Part shown: piece after piece, positions 47,895 through 59,960 of the stretch
How positions within the stretch are numbered: the stretch's first letter is position 1
Layout of the letters: each line of letters begins with the position of its first letter
Source: Prostheceraeus crozeri
Lineage: Eukaryota > Platyhelminthes > Polycladida > Euryleptidae
Reading direction: 5' to 3'
Assembly: GCA_907163375.1 (NCBI GenBank)
Contig: CAJQUW010010359.1
Span: 124,001-188,000, forward strand
Length of the DNA stretch: 64,000 nucleotides
Translations under genes and position numbers: made by a program
Notes under the pieces: generated by a model
Databases searched by the model: none
What the model was told of the DNA's origin: nothing
Seen by the model: the letters and a program-made list of their open reading frames with translations, nothing else

Positions 47895-47950
47895 GAAATA
47901 GCCCGGGAATCGCCCGGGAATTTGAAGCTTGAAATCTGGCCGCCACCCTG
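47895..47950 (-). repeat. GC-rich terminal repeat, right end
   Basis: Reads inward (minus strand) CAGGGTGGCGGCCAG and then has two CCCGGGCGATTCCCGGGC-like words. Paired with 42222-42345. Confidence 0.55.
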
Positions 47951-48479
47951 TGTTATTTATTCAAAAAAGGATTGTTCATTTTGACTCGATGAAATGATTA
48001 TGGCTTGATAATGTAAATAGAACTAGTAAATATTGAGTTGCATCCTCATATGAAAAATGGGAGCATACTTGTATAGCTGCCATTTCATCCAATATCAGGA
48101 ATCATCAGCAGGCCTAGCTCAAATCTCTCAACATCGACACAATTCTCTACTTAACGTTGTTTTTTTTACAGAATTTTCACCCGTAGCACAATTACGAGCC
48201 ATTAACGAAGCCAGGCATTACTCAATGAAAAAGTAATAAGTCGTATTATTTCAAATAAATAAAAGAAAAAACAGATCCTCTAATCTGATTAATCTTTCCC
48301 CCTCAGAAACCTGTTCGCACACCTCTTGAAAGTATGAAGATTTTATTGGTCAGGGAATGTGACCTGGGGAAGGTGATTTCAAAGCTGTGCCGTGCGAACA
48401 AAAGAGCTTTTCGAACGACTCACAGTACGTGCGCGTTCTAAGCTCACATGATAGCATGTGAGTGCATTAGCTATGTGTG

Positions 48480-50720
48480 TGCTTCAGGAGAAGATCTTAG
48501 GTTTGGGTGCGCACTCATTTACTGCAGAGCTGCTTCTACTGAAATAGTATCTGTAGAAGAGACTGACTGAAGCAACATTCCGTCTGACTGAAAGCGGCTG
48601 CAACTTGTTAGCAAATTTTTCACCCATAAGATTCTTGACACATTTCTCAACCCGTTCAAGGAGGTTAAGATGCGTTTGTGGGGCGCCGACCCACATGACA
48701 ACAATACTCCATCAGAGGACGAAAAGCGGACTTGTAAAGATTGCAGACGGTCTGTCGTGGAAGATTTCTGCTGGCACGATAGAGACTACCAATGCGTTGA
48801 GCCGCCTGCTTGGACTGGATGTACGGTTTCCATGACAAGTCTTTCGTAACCGCCAATCCAAGGAAGGAGATGCAAACTTGTTCTCTGATCCTATTATCTG
48901 ACATATTTATAACACATCTCCTTTAAGTTGTGAGTACAGAATACTCAGAGTTTTTGAAGGATTGAAGGAAACAATCCAATCGGTGGCCCATTATGAGACC
49001 CTGCGCAAGTCCTCATTAACAGCGTCACATAATCGATGACTTTGCTGGGTGTTCTTAGCCAGTCGCCCATTGGAATTGACGAGTGTCGTGTCATCTGCAT
49101 GCAACACCAATTTGCTCACTAGGCAGTCTGGGAAGTCGTTGATGCGCAGCAGAAAAAGTGTGGGTCACAAAATTGACCCTTGAGGGACACCTGCACTGAC
49201 AAGCTTGGTGGAAGACTTTGGCCATCTAAGACGTTAGATATCTGCTGGTCACTAAGGAAAGAAGTTTGTGGAGTTGACCAGTAACTCCGTAAGACTTCAG
49301 CTTCCTAAGGAGTCCCTGATGGCTGACTTAATCGAATGCCTTGGAAATATCCAGGGCAACTGATCTCGTCTCACCTTGTCTGTCAAGAACACAACTGACA
49401 TGTTCAGTGACATATCAAAGAAGATCTGAAGTTGATCAAGAGTGTCTGAAGCCATACTGTTCTTCTGATAGAAGGTTCTGAGTTTCAAGGAAGTTAAAAA
49501 TATGTTGGTTAATCACTGCTTCAAAAAGCTTGATGGCAATTGGAAGCAGGCTGATAGGACGGTACCTAGATTGACGAGATGGGTCAAATCCTTTCTTTGG
49601 AACTGGAACTGCGGAAGCTACTTTCCAACAAGAGGTAAACTCACTGGTGGATACACATCTACTGAACAGTTTGGATAAAAGTGGAGAAAACTCAGGTGAG
49701 AGATGCTTGAAGACCACAACCGGGATGCTATCTGGTCCACTAGACTTAGAGCTATCAAGACCTGCGATGATCTTTTTGACGTTTCGGACTGTGACTGAAG
49801 GAGGACAAACTGTCTCATCAGTGCGCGTGAGAATTGGAGGTGGAATTCTTCCAATGTGGTTTCAGTTGGAAAGTGCGGTGAGGAATGTAGGCCAACATCC
49901 CTATCTGAAGTCACTCCTTACGCCGACTTGTAGACGTTCTCGCTCAGAATGAAAATCTTCAGATTGAACTTGACTTAGAAAAGTGCAGAAGCCACACCAG
50001 TCTGCTTTGGGGAATTAATAAGCTGTTCTATGGAAAAGCGTAGACGGTGTGGAGTAAGTTTGTTTGTCAGAAACTATGATAACGCAGTGATCAGTCGTGC
50101 CGATGGTAGGCGAAACCTGGTGTGAAAAAAAGTTGGGTTTGAGGTGAGAAACAGGTCAAGGAGATATCCAATATACCCAGCTCAGTCAGGCACTCTGGTA
50201 GGACAAGTGAGAATTTGACTAAGATTGTCAGAGAGACAGCAAAATCCTCGTCTGCCTGACCGGGTAGGTCAGTGGTGCGTGGGTGCACAAACCAGTCAAC
50301 ATTGTGCACGTTGAAGTCACCATAAACGGAAACCTCAGCGCTGGGATACTCTTGTAGAAGAGAATCGATCTTATCAGAAAGAATATCGAAAATGTCCGCA
50401 TTGGTTGATGGAGAGCGGTATAGGAAAAATAACAGAAAAGTGTTTTTCATGCCTTGGATTCTGAGCTACGAAGCCTTCTGAAGGGAAGGCTTGTCTTGGC
50501 ATAAACTCCGAGACCATGACAAGGTGCTTTATCTATCCGGCAAACTATGCAACCATCAGGAGTAACATCGCTTGATGACATACTGGTATCTAACCTGGTT
50601 TCCGACAGGGCTAGAAGATCTGGTGACTTGCCTTGGAGGAAGATGTCGTCGTAATTGGACCTCAGTCATCTTGCGTTGCTGAAACTGATCTTAAGAAGGG
50701 CTTTGAGCTGGACGGCTTGA
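48480..50720 (-). mobile_element. Non-LTR retrotransposon with endonuclease and RT (jockey/CR1-like)
   Basis: Minus-strand order is endonuclease (50720-50090), RT (49720-49000), then a C-terminal thumb region (48900-48484). There is about 2.2 kb of continuous homology broken by stops and frameshifts. The 3' end is near 48480; no poly-A or simple tail was identified. Confidence 0.82.
48484..50720 (-). pseudogene. Endonuclease-reverse transcriptase, broken
   Basis: The apurinic-type endonuclease part shows SPDLLALSETRLDTS and DGCIVCRIDKAPCHGLGVY near 50550-50610, then YRSPSTNADIFDIL and SVYGDFNVHNVDW (50330-50450). The RT part shows VPVPKKG, SRYRPISLLPIAIKLFE, LLSEEQYGFRHS, VALDISKAFD and the catalytic box as VLHADDTTLV near 49095-49125 (Tyr replaced by His). 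The tail has LGLAVTKDLSWKPYI, LYKSAFRPLMEYCCHVG and LERVEKCVKNLMG. Several stops (for example TGA after SNAR near 50667) and frameshifts make it inactive. The YRPISLLP and DFN motifs fit a jockey/CR1-like element. Confidence 0.85.
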
Positions 50721-50997
50721 CTGCGTTTCTTGTCTTTCTCATTTTCATAATTTCTCGTAGAATATGAATAAAAAAAAATATACTGTACAACAAGGTGATA
50801 CAAGAAACTTTGGAAGGCATCAGAAAAATGTAAATAATGGCAACAAAGCTGTAGTAAATAAAATGCCTACAGACACTTATAGGCACATCTCATGTCGCAA
50901 AAGCCTGAAGAAACCCAAATCAGAACCCCTTTTCCGTAACAATGGTTACAAGTCAGGTAGGCCACACAGGAACCGGATACAGCTACACGGGTTAAAG

Positions 50998-51129
50998 CAG
51001 GGTCGCAATTTTCCGGTTTTTCCGTTTTTTTGCGAAATTAATCTATTGTAAATATTTCAAATTTATGAATTCAACCCCTGGTTTTTCCCGATTTTCCGGT
51101 TTTTTTTCTTGGGTGAATTGCAATCCCTG
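50998..51129. mobile_element. 132-bp hAT-type MITE with perfect 8-bp target duplication
   Basis: Ends are CAGGGTCGCAATTTTCC on the left and, read from the other strand, CAGGGATTGCAATTCACC on the right. GGTTAAAG lies on both sides (50990-50997 and 51130-51137). The inside is TTTTCCGG-rich. It is too short to encode anything and must depend on a hAT transposase in trans. Confidence 0.88.
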
Positions 51130-51889
51130 GGTTAAAGCTACCCACGCATGTCCGTGGCAGTGGAACTGTATCGTCCTTTTTCGAGCAGTTGTCCGGCCTG
51201 CCTCCCAAAGCATTACCAGTGGGTTCGGGACTCCTGAACTACCTGACATCCGTATGCCGTGTGTCACACCTTAACCTGCAACAAATGGGGAAGTGCAAAA
51301 GAGAACAGTGAAAGGAAGTTCGATCACAAATGAGCCAAGTAAGTGCCATATCCAAAACCTGATTCAACAACATGAAGCATCTGGTGACTGTTCATGTCTG
51401 GGAAACCAGGGGGTGGTGTTAATTGGGACGGCCGAAGTCTATCACACATTTAAAATATACAAACGTGCAGAATAAGAATGAACAGTTAATCAAACATAAA
51501 TAAATTCAATGACCAGTTAAATAAAATGATATTCCAATCTGCTAGTTAGCCGGAGCACGGTCAAAAGTCACCGACAATAAACCTTTACGACAAGGTAGAA
51601 CCCAAGGAGGCATGAACTTCAAACGATAAAGCCTTATTGTGACTCTGTTTTCACCCTTTCACCACTTTGAGGCCGCAGGTTGTATATGAAAGGGAAAGTT
51701 GCAGCCATGCCCAGGTAAAAAAAAATCAAAAAGTTCAAATTGCCCTGGTAAATTTGAGATTTGCAATTACCAAGTTCCTTATTGCTAATTGAAAATCTCA
51801 TGGTTTGACAAGGCTTTAAAAGCAGAATGACGAGATTTTCCAAAGATTTTTTTGGTATTTTTGACAATGAAGCTATTCAATTGATACTA
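51130..51889. other. No gene seen
   Basis: Short frames only. The sequence flanking the MITE (50940-51260) is GC-richer than its surroundings and might be older repeat sequence, but no family was recognised. Confidence 0.35.
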
Positions 51890-53092
51890 CAGGCTGTCTA
51901 GTGCGTCATTTTTTTCATTTTTTTGGTCAAATGATTTTATTTCATTTTTTTGCTGCTGCTGTCATTTTTTTCATTTTTTCTTCGAAATCATGTATTCTGA
52001 AATAGATTTTCGTAAATTGCCGACTACTAGCCTAGTTCAAAATTTATCCTTAGAGATATCAGTTCTCCACTTTTTGGATTTTATGATTTTGTTGACTAAC
52101 GCACTGAACTCCAGATGTCGTATAACTTGATGGAGAATCATTAAACTTCCGCAACACTCTGTTTTTTGGGCTATTCAGTATCTTATGGGTGATTTTAATA
52201 AATCAACGAACCACAGGAAACATCCTGTAACAATTAACCATAAATGTAGAGTGTAGACATATTTCATTGTATTTCCCTTCGATGATTTTCCTTCTTGTCA
52301 TTTCAGTCAGTTAAAAAATACCTGAGGTCAGTATTTTGTTTTTGTTATAAATGCTGCTCGGATGATTCCACTTGAATTAGCCAAACCTTGACTTCGGACC
52401 TATGTTCTATGCAACCAGGTCCGTGTATGCAACACATAAAACAAGAAATGATAGGACAATTTTGCCTTATTCGTGTGACTTTGTTGTCATCGTTAAATTA
52501 GTGTGACTTTAAATTAAAAAATAGTGTTTGAATTAAATACAAAGCAATCCATAAAAAGAGCAGAGATTGGATCGAAGCGAAAGTGTGCATTCGAGAAACT
52601 TATGAACAATGTCAAAAATCGAAAGAAGATGTGAAGCCATGAACTATATTTGCAATTATCCTTGAATTGATTGGTTTTGTTATTCTATCACCAATGCTTT
52701 TATTTTGACCGGATGTTGAGCATGTACAACTTACGTAGGTAATGTTAAGTGAGACATCGATATCTAAAGACGGTAGACAGTGATGGATAAGTAATGATGC
52801 ATTCATTGTATTTATTAAATCTTTACATACGGGTACACGATTTTGATATGTACGATTTTTTTAACCTTAAGATTTGCAGCGTATAATCTTTCGAATGATG
52901 ACTGTCGGACATGTTGTTTGGATGGAAATGCTACAGGAGTCAATTAAAAATTTCATTACACTATTGCAATGATGAAAGTGATGCGCTATATTGTTTGATT
53001 TTTAGTGGATACTTTATCATTTCTTTCATTTTTCCGCCCCCAAAATTCATTTTTTTTTTCATTTTTTGACTTTCTATTCGGTAGACAGTCTG
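51890..53092. repeat. 1.2-kb element with CAGGCTGTCTA-type inverted ends
   Basis: CAGGCTGTCTAGTGCGTCA at 51890 faces a right end that reads CAGACTGTCTACCGAATAG on the other strand. Both ends pass into runs of CATTTTTTT-type words. Flanking bases TGATACTA (left) and TGATATTA (right, overlapping the end by two bases) are a possible 8-bp duplication with one change. No coding sequence is inside, so this would be a non-autonomous copy. Confidence 0.5.
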
Positions 53093-53391
53093 ATATTATA
53101 ATCCCTATCTCATTTCGCCAAATACAACATGAGGTGATTGTGTCTTATATGAAAGTATGTTAATTCATGAAAGTAAGAACATATAATTAATGACTAAAGT
53201 GAACACTTACAGAAACAGTTGCAAGCGTTTGTCTATATTTCTTTAAGGCCAGACGATGTTTATTAGCTTGCTTGATTGTATCTTATATGCATGTCGCTAT
53301 TCGGTGAAATCTAAACAACAATAAAAATAGAGAATATGCTTTCTTACTAAAAGAATCATGTTTTGAAACACGAGCTATGTTTTGAGCGTTA

Positions 53392-55558
53392 CAGCGTTTC
53401 CAAAAGTGAGCGCGCAGCTGCGCGGTTCTGCCGATTTCTGCGCGGAAGCGCGGAAAATTGAGAAGCTGCGCGGAATTAGGATGTCGCAATCTTTTTTCAG
53501 TTTTAAGTGTGTTTTGAATCTTAGTGTAGTGTTTTTCACAGAAATCATTTCAAATTAGACATTGTTCACCTAATGTACAGCTTCTGTAGTACATTTGATA
53601 GAGCACATCACATTTTTGTTAGATGAAATAAAAGAAATGTACAAATTTTCGTGGACTTATCAGGTCCTCTTCATCAGGTTGCAGTGGTAAAACTGAAGTC
53701 AAACCAAAAGAGAGAACGATATACGTGTGTATATTAGGTATATACATTTCCCATCGGTTCATCGCACTTTTTGATTGCTGTGTATGGAAGGTCTCAGCGA
53801 ATAATCGCAGGCGCAACTTCGTCTGCCTTGTGATGACGTGCGCCCTCGACTAATCAATAGCGTGATTCCTCTCGATCGAATGCTCTGCAAGGGCTAATTT
53901 CTGCAGTTGAAAAAGAAAAAAGCTTCTGCAGCATTATTTCAATAATAGATGGGAACCAAATTAGGATGATTTAGCTTTTCTACTCATAAGATTGTAAAAT
54001 GACTGCGAATCAAGATACATTTGCCCTGCTGCTTGAAAACTTACTTATGCTTAAAACTTACTTCAAATCACGCTTTGTTTGACTCTGCATCATATTAGGC
54101 CCACCTAGTGCTGGGGAGAATAAGTAAACCACTCAAGTACCAAAAGTATCACTTTTGGCCCTTCAGATGGTCCATTTTTACTACACCGCCCTGTAAATAG
54201 ATTCTATTGTTTTTCGTTTTGAATGTGAGCTGTCGCGTGAAAATCATTATTCTACAGGTTTTTGAGAAACTACAGTGGAATCATCTCATCACCTCATCAT
54301 ATCCCTATATCAGATCAATCGACAGCGGCAGGAATTCCTGTAGCACTTGGACACTCGGCACCCAGGAGCTTCTATGCAAAGGATGTTCTGTTGTGTAATG
54401 CTGTACTCTGTTTCTCTGATGAAGTTGATGAAATGCAAAAGAGAAGGCCAATCTCAGATGACCGCAGATGGATCTACACAAGTCAAAACAGTGCATATAT
54501 CTGGAAACAAGTCCTCTGTGAGAGATTTCGTTAGTGATCAGAGAGATTCATTTTCTAAGTTTTCCTTATTTTTCAAAAGTAGGCCTATAACGTTGCTATG
54601 AGGCATCGAATTCCTACATGCAGTATCTGAAGCAAAGGGAAAAGGAGCGCATTGAAGCAGAAAAAAAGAAAGAGGAAGAAAGCCAGGGAAAAAGAGATGG
54701 AAAGAGAAAGAGTCAGGCAAGAAAAGGAATCTGCAGAGAAACTCGCCGAGAGTAAGCGGAAAACGGCCATGGAATACATGGAGGCAGCCAAGAGGCTTAT
54801 GCTAGAAACACAGTCGATAACAGATGCAGCTCCCGTGTCATCGAAAAAAGATGAGTCCAAAAGAAAGTTGAAGAGAACTTTGCCTTCGACCGAACCACTG
54901 ATGGATACGAGGCGTCATAGACAATGATAAGACACTTGGTGCTGACTATTTTCTCGTCATCCTCAATTCAAGTTGTTACAAATTCAGTAGATGAAGACAA
55001 TTTTTCTTAAAAAATATTAATTTTTCTGTCAATATGTACATCTACATTCAGATAAGCTATATGTCCTTCACACTCAGTTACCGTGAAATGTAGTAAAACG
55101 TGGACCATGAGGACACTTTTCAATTTTTTTGCAATAATTATCATGAAGACCTTTTGTTGTAGTCACATTCCCATGCCACTTGACTCGAGAGATATTGGTA
55201 CCGGAATAGTTCCTTGTTCATTTTGTTTTGTGAAGTCTTTGATTATTACTGAAAATACAGTACCTACTACACTACGCTTTGTTTATAGTTACCTACTAGT
55301 ACTACTAGCTACAATATGTTGACCCTATTGATAGAAACAGTTATAGTGACCCAATCAGGTTCCATCGAAAGTCTACTTAAGATTGAAAGTAAAAGTTGCA
55401 TATCACTATGTAGGATTCATTTTTGAATATGCAAGAAAGTGAAATCCAGAAAATCACAAATATGGTCTTAAAACTGCAATGTAAAGGGGGTTAGGGTCCA
55501 TCTGCGCGGATTTACTTGGCCTGCGCGGATTCTCAGAGATTTTACTTTGGAAACGCTG
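53392..55558 (+). mobile_element. 2.17-kb DNA element with TGCGCGG subterminal repeats
   Basis: Inverted ends CAGCGTTTCCAAA (53392 and, reversed, 55558) are flanked by GCGTTA on both sides (53386-53391, 55559-55564), a 6-bp target duplication. TGCGCGG recurs at least three times inside the left end (53415-53475) and twice in the right (55503, 55532), always on the plus strand. The internal plus-strand frames are those at 54262-54927. Superfamily unknown. Confidence 0.72.
54607..54927 (+). pseudogene. Charged coiled-coil protein fragment of the 53392-55558 element
   Basis: One plus-strand frame reads MQYLKQREKERIEAEKKKEE, and after a one-base shift the neighbouring frame reads KEMERERVRQEKESAEKLAE and MEYMEAAKRLMLET to a stop at 54925-54927. 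Strong Glu/Lys/Arg alternation predicts a long helix. Similar tails are found in TE-derived DNA-binding proteins, but I cannot assign a family. A further frame upstream (54262-54534), preceded by an acceptor-like TTCTACAG at 54251-54258, may belong to the same gene. Confidence 0.4.
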
Positions 55559-55739
55559 GCGTTACATAAAAAATACATGTATATGCATTGTAATGTGCAC
55601 CATGTTAAGAGACATTAATTATTCATTCTGTGAAATTCGACCAAGCTTAATAGAAGATATTGCCTACTTCTTAATTTTCCTCTACTATTTATAAATTTAA
55701 TACATTTTGCGCAGCCTTATTTTTTATGTCTCATTGCAG

Positions 55740-55853
55740 GACCAAAATCAGCAGCTGATTTGTCGAGTATGTGGGGATGTAGCGAAGAACCATAATTTTG
55801 GTCAAATCACTTGCGAGTCATGCAAGACGTTCTTCCGGAGGAACTATGGAAAG
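55740..55853 (+). CDS. Nuclear receptor DNA-binding domain, first zinc finger exon
   Basis: A 114-bp exon of exactly 38 codons is bounded by an acceptor (TCTCATTGCAG, ends 55739) and a donor (GGAAAG|GTAGTC, 55853/55854). It encodes CRVCGD, then NFGQITCESCKTFFRRN: four zinc cysteines at residues 8, 11, 25 and 28 with CX2CX13CX2C spacing. The P-box (CESCKTF) matches the ESCK type of the HR96/DAF-12 (NR1J) group rather than the EGCKGF type of most receptors. An intron after the first finger is usual in this family. The second finger and ligand-binding domain are not visible in the next 8 kb, so this is either an exon with very long introns or an isolated remnant. There is no stop or damage within the exon. 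Confidence 0.85.
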
Positions 55854-58193
55854 GTAGTCGGCTTTCTGTTATGGTTGTGTATTTAATCGACGTTTAAAGT
55901 AGCGAAGCAAATCGTTCATTCAAAGCTTCATCAAATTGCATTTTCCTTCATGAAAAATTCAATGGATGCAAAAATCCATTGATCTGAAATGTTCCTCTGT
56001 GAGTGGATGGAAACTTGCCACGATCATTGTGAACTTACAGTCTGTCTGCGGTAATGTGTCATCCAACTCCAGTAAAATTCCATTCTCCAGCGTTCTTGCA
56101 GGATGCATGAGGATATTGCTTTATGCAAGGATTATTTAATCTTTGCATAAAAGCACTTAGTAGTCCAACAGTCCATTCACTCGATTGCGACACAAATTTG
56201 GGTAACAATTTGCTTCAGATACTTGCATCTTTAAAGCTCTTTCATCCTGCCTATTATTTTACATGAGTTTCATGACTATCTTTATCCGCACTGTCTCAGA
56301 CATTGAGATGGAACATTCGAAGAATTGACCGTCATTTATAAGTTTGAATAACAGGGATGGGTTTCCGACGACGGGTGGTAAGCGCTAACCTCACCAGAAA
56401 AAACAGTACTTTAGTAGTAATTCTAAATGAAGGATTCATAACGAAGGCTGTGATTTATGCCTTGCTATGCTAATGCATTGTTTGGGCAATGTATTTAAAG
56501 TATTATCACTTATCCAATGATTCCTTACAAAATTAGAGGCCTATGATATACGTATCGCATACACGTATTCAAGGATTGACGAGCCACCGAGATCACTTTC
56601 ATGAGCTCAATGAAACTCTAATTTGCATGTAGTTTTTAATTGTCAATCTGCCATAGATTGTTGTAGGACAGGTCTACTTTAATCTGTGTCAATGTCTAGT
56701 GTGATCTAGTGTGCACTTAGCAATCATTTTCTATGAAAGATTATCAACTTCATTAGACAACTAGTGCATAATCGTTGTCATACTTAGTGCTTGCCCTATT
56801 AAACCTAATTACAAATTGACGCTTGTATTTCTAAATGTAGTTACTTCTAATTTTCTCATTATGATGGAACGGAGGTGTATTATCTCAGAATACTGGCATT
56901 CGAAATCAGAAAACCTCAGTATCATCTTATCAATGACAACTTTACACAATGCGGATTGGTGTGTCTTGAGGCATTTTCATTGTAGCATTCTCAAACACTC
57001 TCTTGGTCATTTAATATCTTTTTACTACACACGTGTTGGGAAAATACGACGTTTTTATATTAAAATTTCCCAACGGTCATAATTTTCAGTAAATCTGAAA
57101 AATATTTGACTTTTTGCCAATTCAAAAAAACGCATACAAGTCAGCTAGGGTTTACGACAGAATGTTCGTGGAGACTGCGAAGTGTTAACGTCAGAACCTA
57201 TAACTCGTATAAAAGTGGAAAATGAAGAAAAAGGGGCTCGAAATGGGGAGGTGTGTAGCCGATATCCGGTCTCCAATTGGAAGCGGTTGAGTGGAAGCGA
57301 ATAAAAATCAATCGCTTCCGCAGCCCTGTACATAACATTTGAATTTCCAATGCTCTATTCCATGTCTGTGGCGTGATAGATCATCGTGATTGTGATTCAC
57401 ATGCTCATATTGATAAAATGCTGCATTCAGATCGAAAATCACTCGAAATGCAAACAGTGGTCATTTGCAGACCTTCAAAAAAGTGCCTTTCAAATTGGAT
57501 AATAAATTTGACCTTTTAATGGATCGAACGCGACGGTTTTTAGTGAAGTGTTTGTAAAAGACAAAAAGTCCCAAAAGCTTTGGTTGGTCGGGTTAGCTTT
57601 GGAGGACCCAGTGAAAGTGACGGGGGCGCATGGATAGGATATAGCCAATATAGTTTCATTAGTTTCTAAAAAAGAACAACAAAGAAAACCTGCATTCATA
57701 ACAGATTGACAACAGAGACACAAGTACCTTCAGCACTTCGTAGCTGTTTCTTGAAAACTTAATGGAGTTGACAACATCAGCCTTAAAAGTGCACTCCAGT
57801 CAATTTTATAATTTGGTCCGTATCGATACGAGAGCATCAGATTTGTTGATTTAGCGTCGTCGATTGACAACTCGAGGTACAGTTCTCTCGCTACGCATCG
57901 AAGAATTCTCGGTGATGACGTCAGCTGTGGTACAGTGACAATAAGGGACGCCGGCAACCATACACAGCGCTGGCTGCGACACTGAGGTCTCAGCGGTCTC
58001 AGTAAAGTCGCGCTTGCTCTGAACATTCGTCCGATATCGACCAGACATCAAATAGGAAGTACGATTTGTTCAAAAGGTTTATTTAAAGTAAAACAACCGT
58101 ATTATTTCTTAGAAGATGGAGCTTTTCCGATGTTGAATCAAGAGCAAAAAAGGGCTGGCTGTAAATCTTCCATTGGGAAAAAGTCGCACATTA
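55854..58193. other. Presumed intron or intergenic sequence after the receptor exon
   Basis: No second zinc finger found. A hAT-like terminus (reading inward from the minus strand, CAGGGCTGCGGAAGCG) ends at about 57328 without a visible partner. Short frames at 57490-58050 show no motif. Confidence 0.4.
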
Positions 58194-58335
58194 CAGGGTG
58201 CCCGCGGGTCTGGAAAGTCTGGAAAATAGGGTGGTCTGGAAAAGTATTATTTTTAAGAAAAGCCTGGAAGATAGGGTGGTCTTGAAAAGTCTGGGAAATC
58301 TGGAAAAATATTGGATAAATAAGTCTGGAAGTATT
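58194..58335 (+). repeat. Transposon terminus rich in TCTGGAAA words
   Basis: Starts CAGGGTGCCCGCGGGTCTGG and then repeats (T)CTGGAAA with ATAGGGTGGTCT(T/G)GAAAAG twice. The CAGGGTGCCCGCGGGT end is one I associate with widespread metazoan DNA transposons. The opposite end was not found in the window. Confidence 0.5.
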
Positions 58336-59421
58336 GAAGCTTCACTCAGATAATTCCAATCGCATTCTGTAAATTTATTGCTTTCCAAGCACTTCTCTTT
58401 TCCTTTCAAAGATTCTTGCTGGTACGTGAAGATAGTTGAGTGACCATTTGAGAAAAGAGATGCAATGAAAAACATAGGTGCTAAAACTCAATGTGGACGA
58501 AATCGCAATTGGGAAAACGTTTTAGTAAACAGAGTAATGTATTTAATGAAGACGACATAATGAGGGAGAAAATAAACGCAACTTGATTAAGGAAATCATC
58601 TGGTCAATGACGTAGGACGTTAGAAGTGATATACCGGTAATAGTAAATCTTGTTGATAAAGAGAAGATATGAGCGACTGTAGCGTCTTTCCCCTTTCATT
58701 ATAATGCAAGTTGCAAAATAAACTTGCATTCTTGCATTCTACAAGTAACAGGCTACATGCATTTGTTGAAAACAGTGCTTAAGAGTGATGTGCACTATAA
58801 AAATACTCGTATTTGCATGCCGTTTGTGTAGTGCTGTAGTTGCAAAAAGGCAATATCATGCTTGAATAAAATCATCTTAAGAAGAAAATTCTATTTCACT
58901 GATTATAATAATAGAAAATAAATGGATTATAAATAAATTATAATAAATAGAAAAATGTGAAAGTGTGCGCTCAAGATTGAAAGCGTTTAAATGCCAGCTG
59001 CAATGTGGTAGCCACTGAGTTCCATTCATTTAACTGCAAAAAACTTTTGTTACAAAGTTAAACTAAGGAAACTAGTTCTATTTTTGTAGCATTCTGAAGT
59101 GCAATATCCCTTTTTCATTATTTCATCTACTGATGAAGCGTAAAATTCATTTATTAAGGCGCAAATTATCATTCCATCGATAAATATTCGTAGCTTGAAT
59201 GCAAAAGATCGTTCCTGGATCCAAGTCCACCAGTGCATTCGAATGCGGCCATTTATTCAGCTCACTCAGTTCATCGCTCATTCAACTATTTTGTTCGTTC
59301 ACCTGTTCATTTAAAAATTTTGCGCCATGCCGTTCCGTTCAACTGAAACACTGAAGTCACTCACTTCCTTTTTATTCACTCTGAAAGGCAGCAGCGTTGT
59401 ATGACTTGGCGCTCGTTGACC
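58336..59421. other. No gene seen
   Basis: AT-rich with no supported ORF, ending in the ACCTTGAG target of the next element. Confidence 0.4.
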
Positions 59422-59655
59422 ACCTTGAGCAGAGCTGGAAAAATTCCACTGAAATTTTTTAATTCCAATTCCAGAGCAGAAATTTCAATTCCAACTCCAA
59501 TTCCAGTCGAAACAGTTCAATTCAATTCCAATTCCATAATAAGATTCAATTCCGATAATTTCATGTCGCGTATAGTGTATTATGCTAATGTATCTAACAT
59601 TTGTTCGTTTCAATCTAACCCATGTGCCCTTATCCTATCCTCGTTGTTCCTGCGT

Positions 59656-59960
59656 GCCGTTAAGATAAGATAAGATAATTTATATTTAATGAAAATCATT
59701 TAAAAAGAACTTAACATGCATTAACTTTACGCCAGCCATGGCCATGAATGGCACTTAGTGACGAGCGTTACACATAGAACATCACACAATGTCATCAAAA
59801 AAGTGGTCAAGATCGACATTTTGTAATCTCTTTTTGAAACATTGAATGGATGGAGCACAAGTACAAGTGTTAGGCAAGTAATTCCAAATTTTGTATACAC
59901 GATAAAAGAAGGTGTTGGATAGACAATTATTAGCTGGGAGAGTAATAGGCTCAACTTGAG
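59656..59960 (-). pseudogene. Non-LTR retrotransposon 3' scrap
   Basis: Minus-strand reading gives RVYKIWNYLPNTCTCAPS then QCFKKRLQNVDLDHFF and a stop, the C-terminal tail of a CR1/L2-type ORF. The element's 3' end is a TTATC repeat (GATAAGATAAGATAA on the plus strand, 59656-59670), the simple-sequence tail expected for this class. Confidence 0.7.

Noticed and set aside
48171-48231. Possible 20-codon terminal exon after TTTTTTTTACAG, with AATAAA downstream
   Set aside because: Too short to judge and no upstream exon or domain. It could easily be chance in AT-rich sequence.
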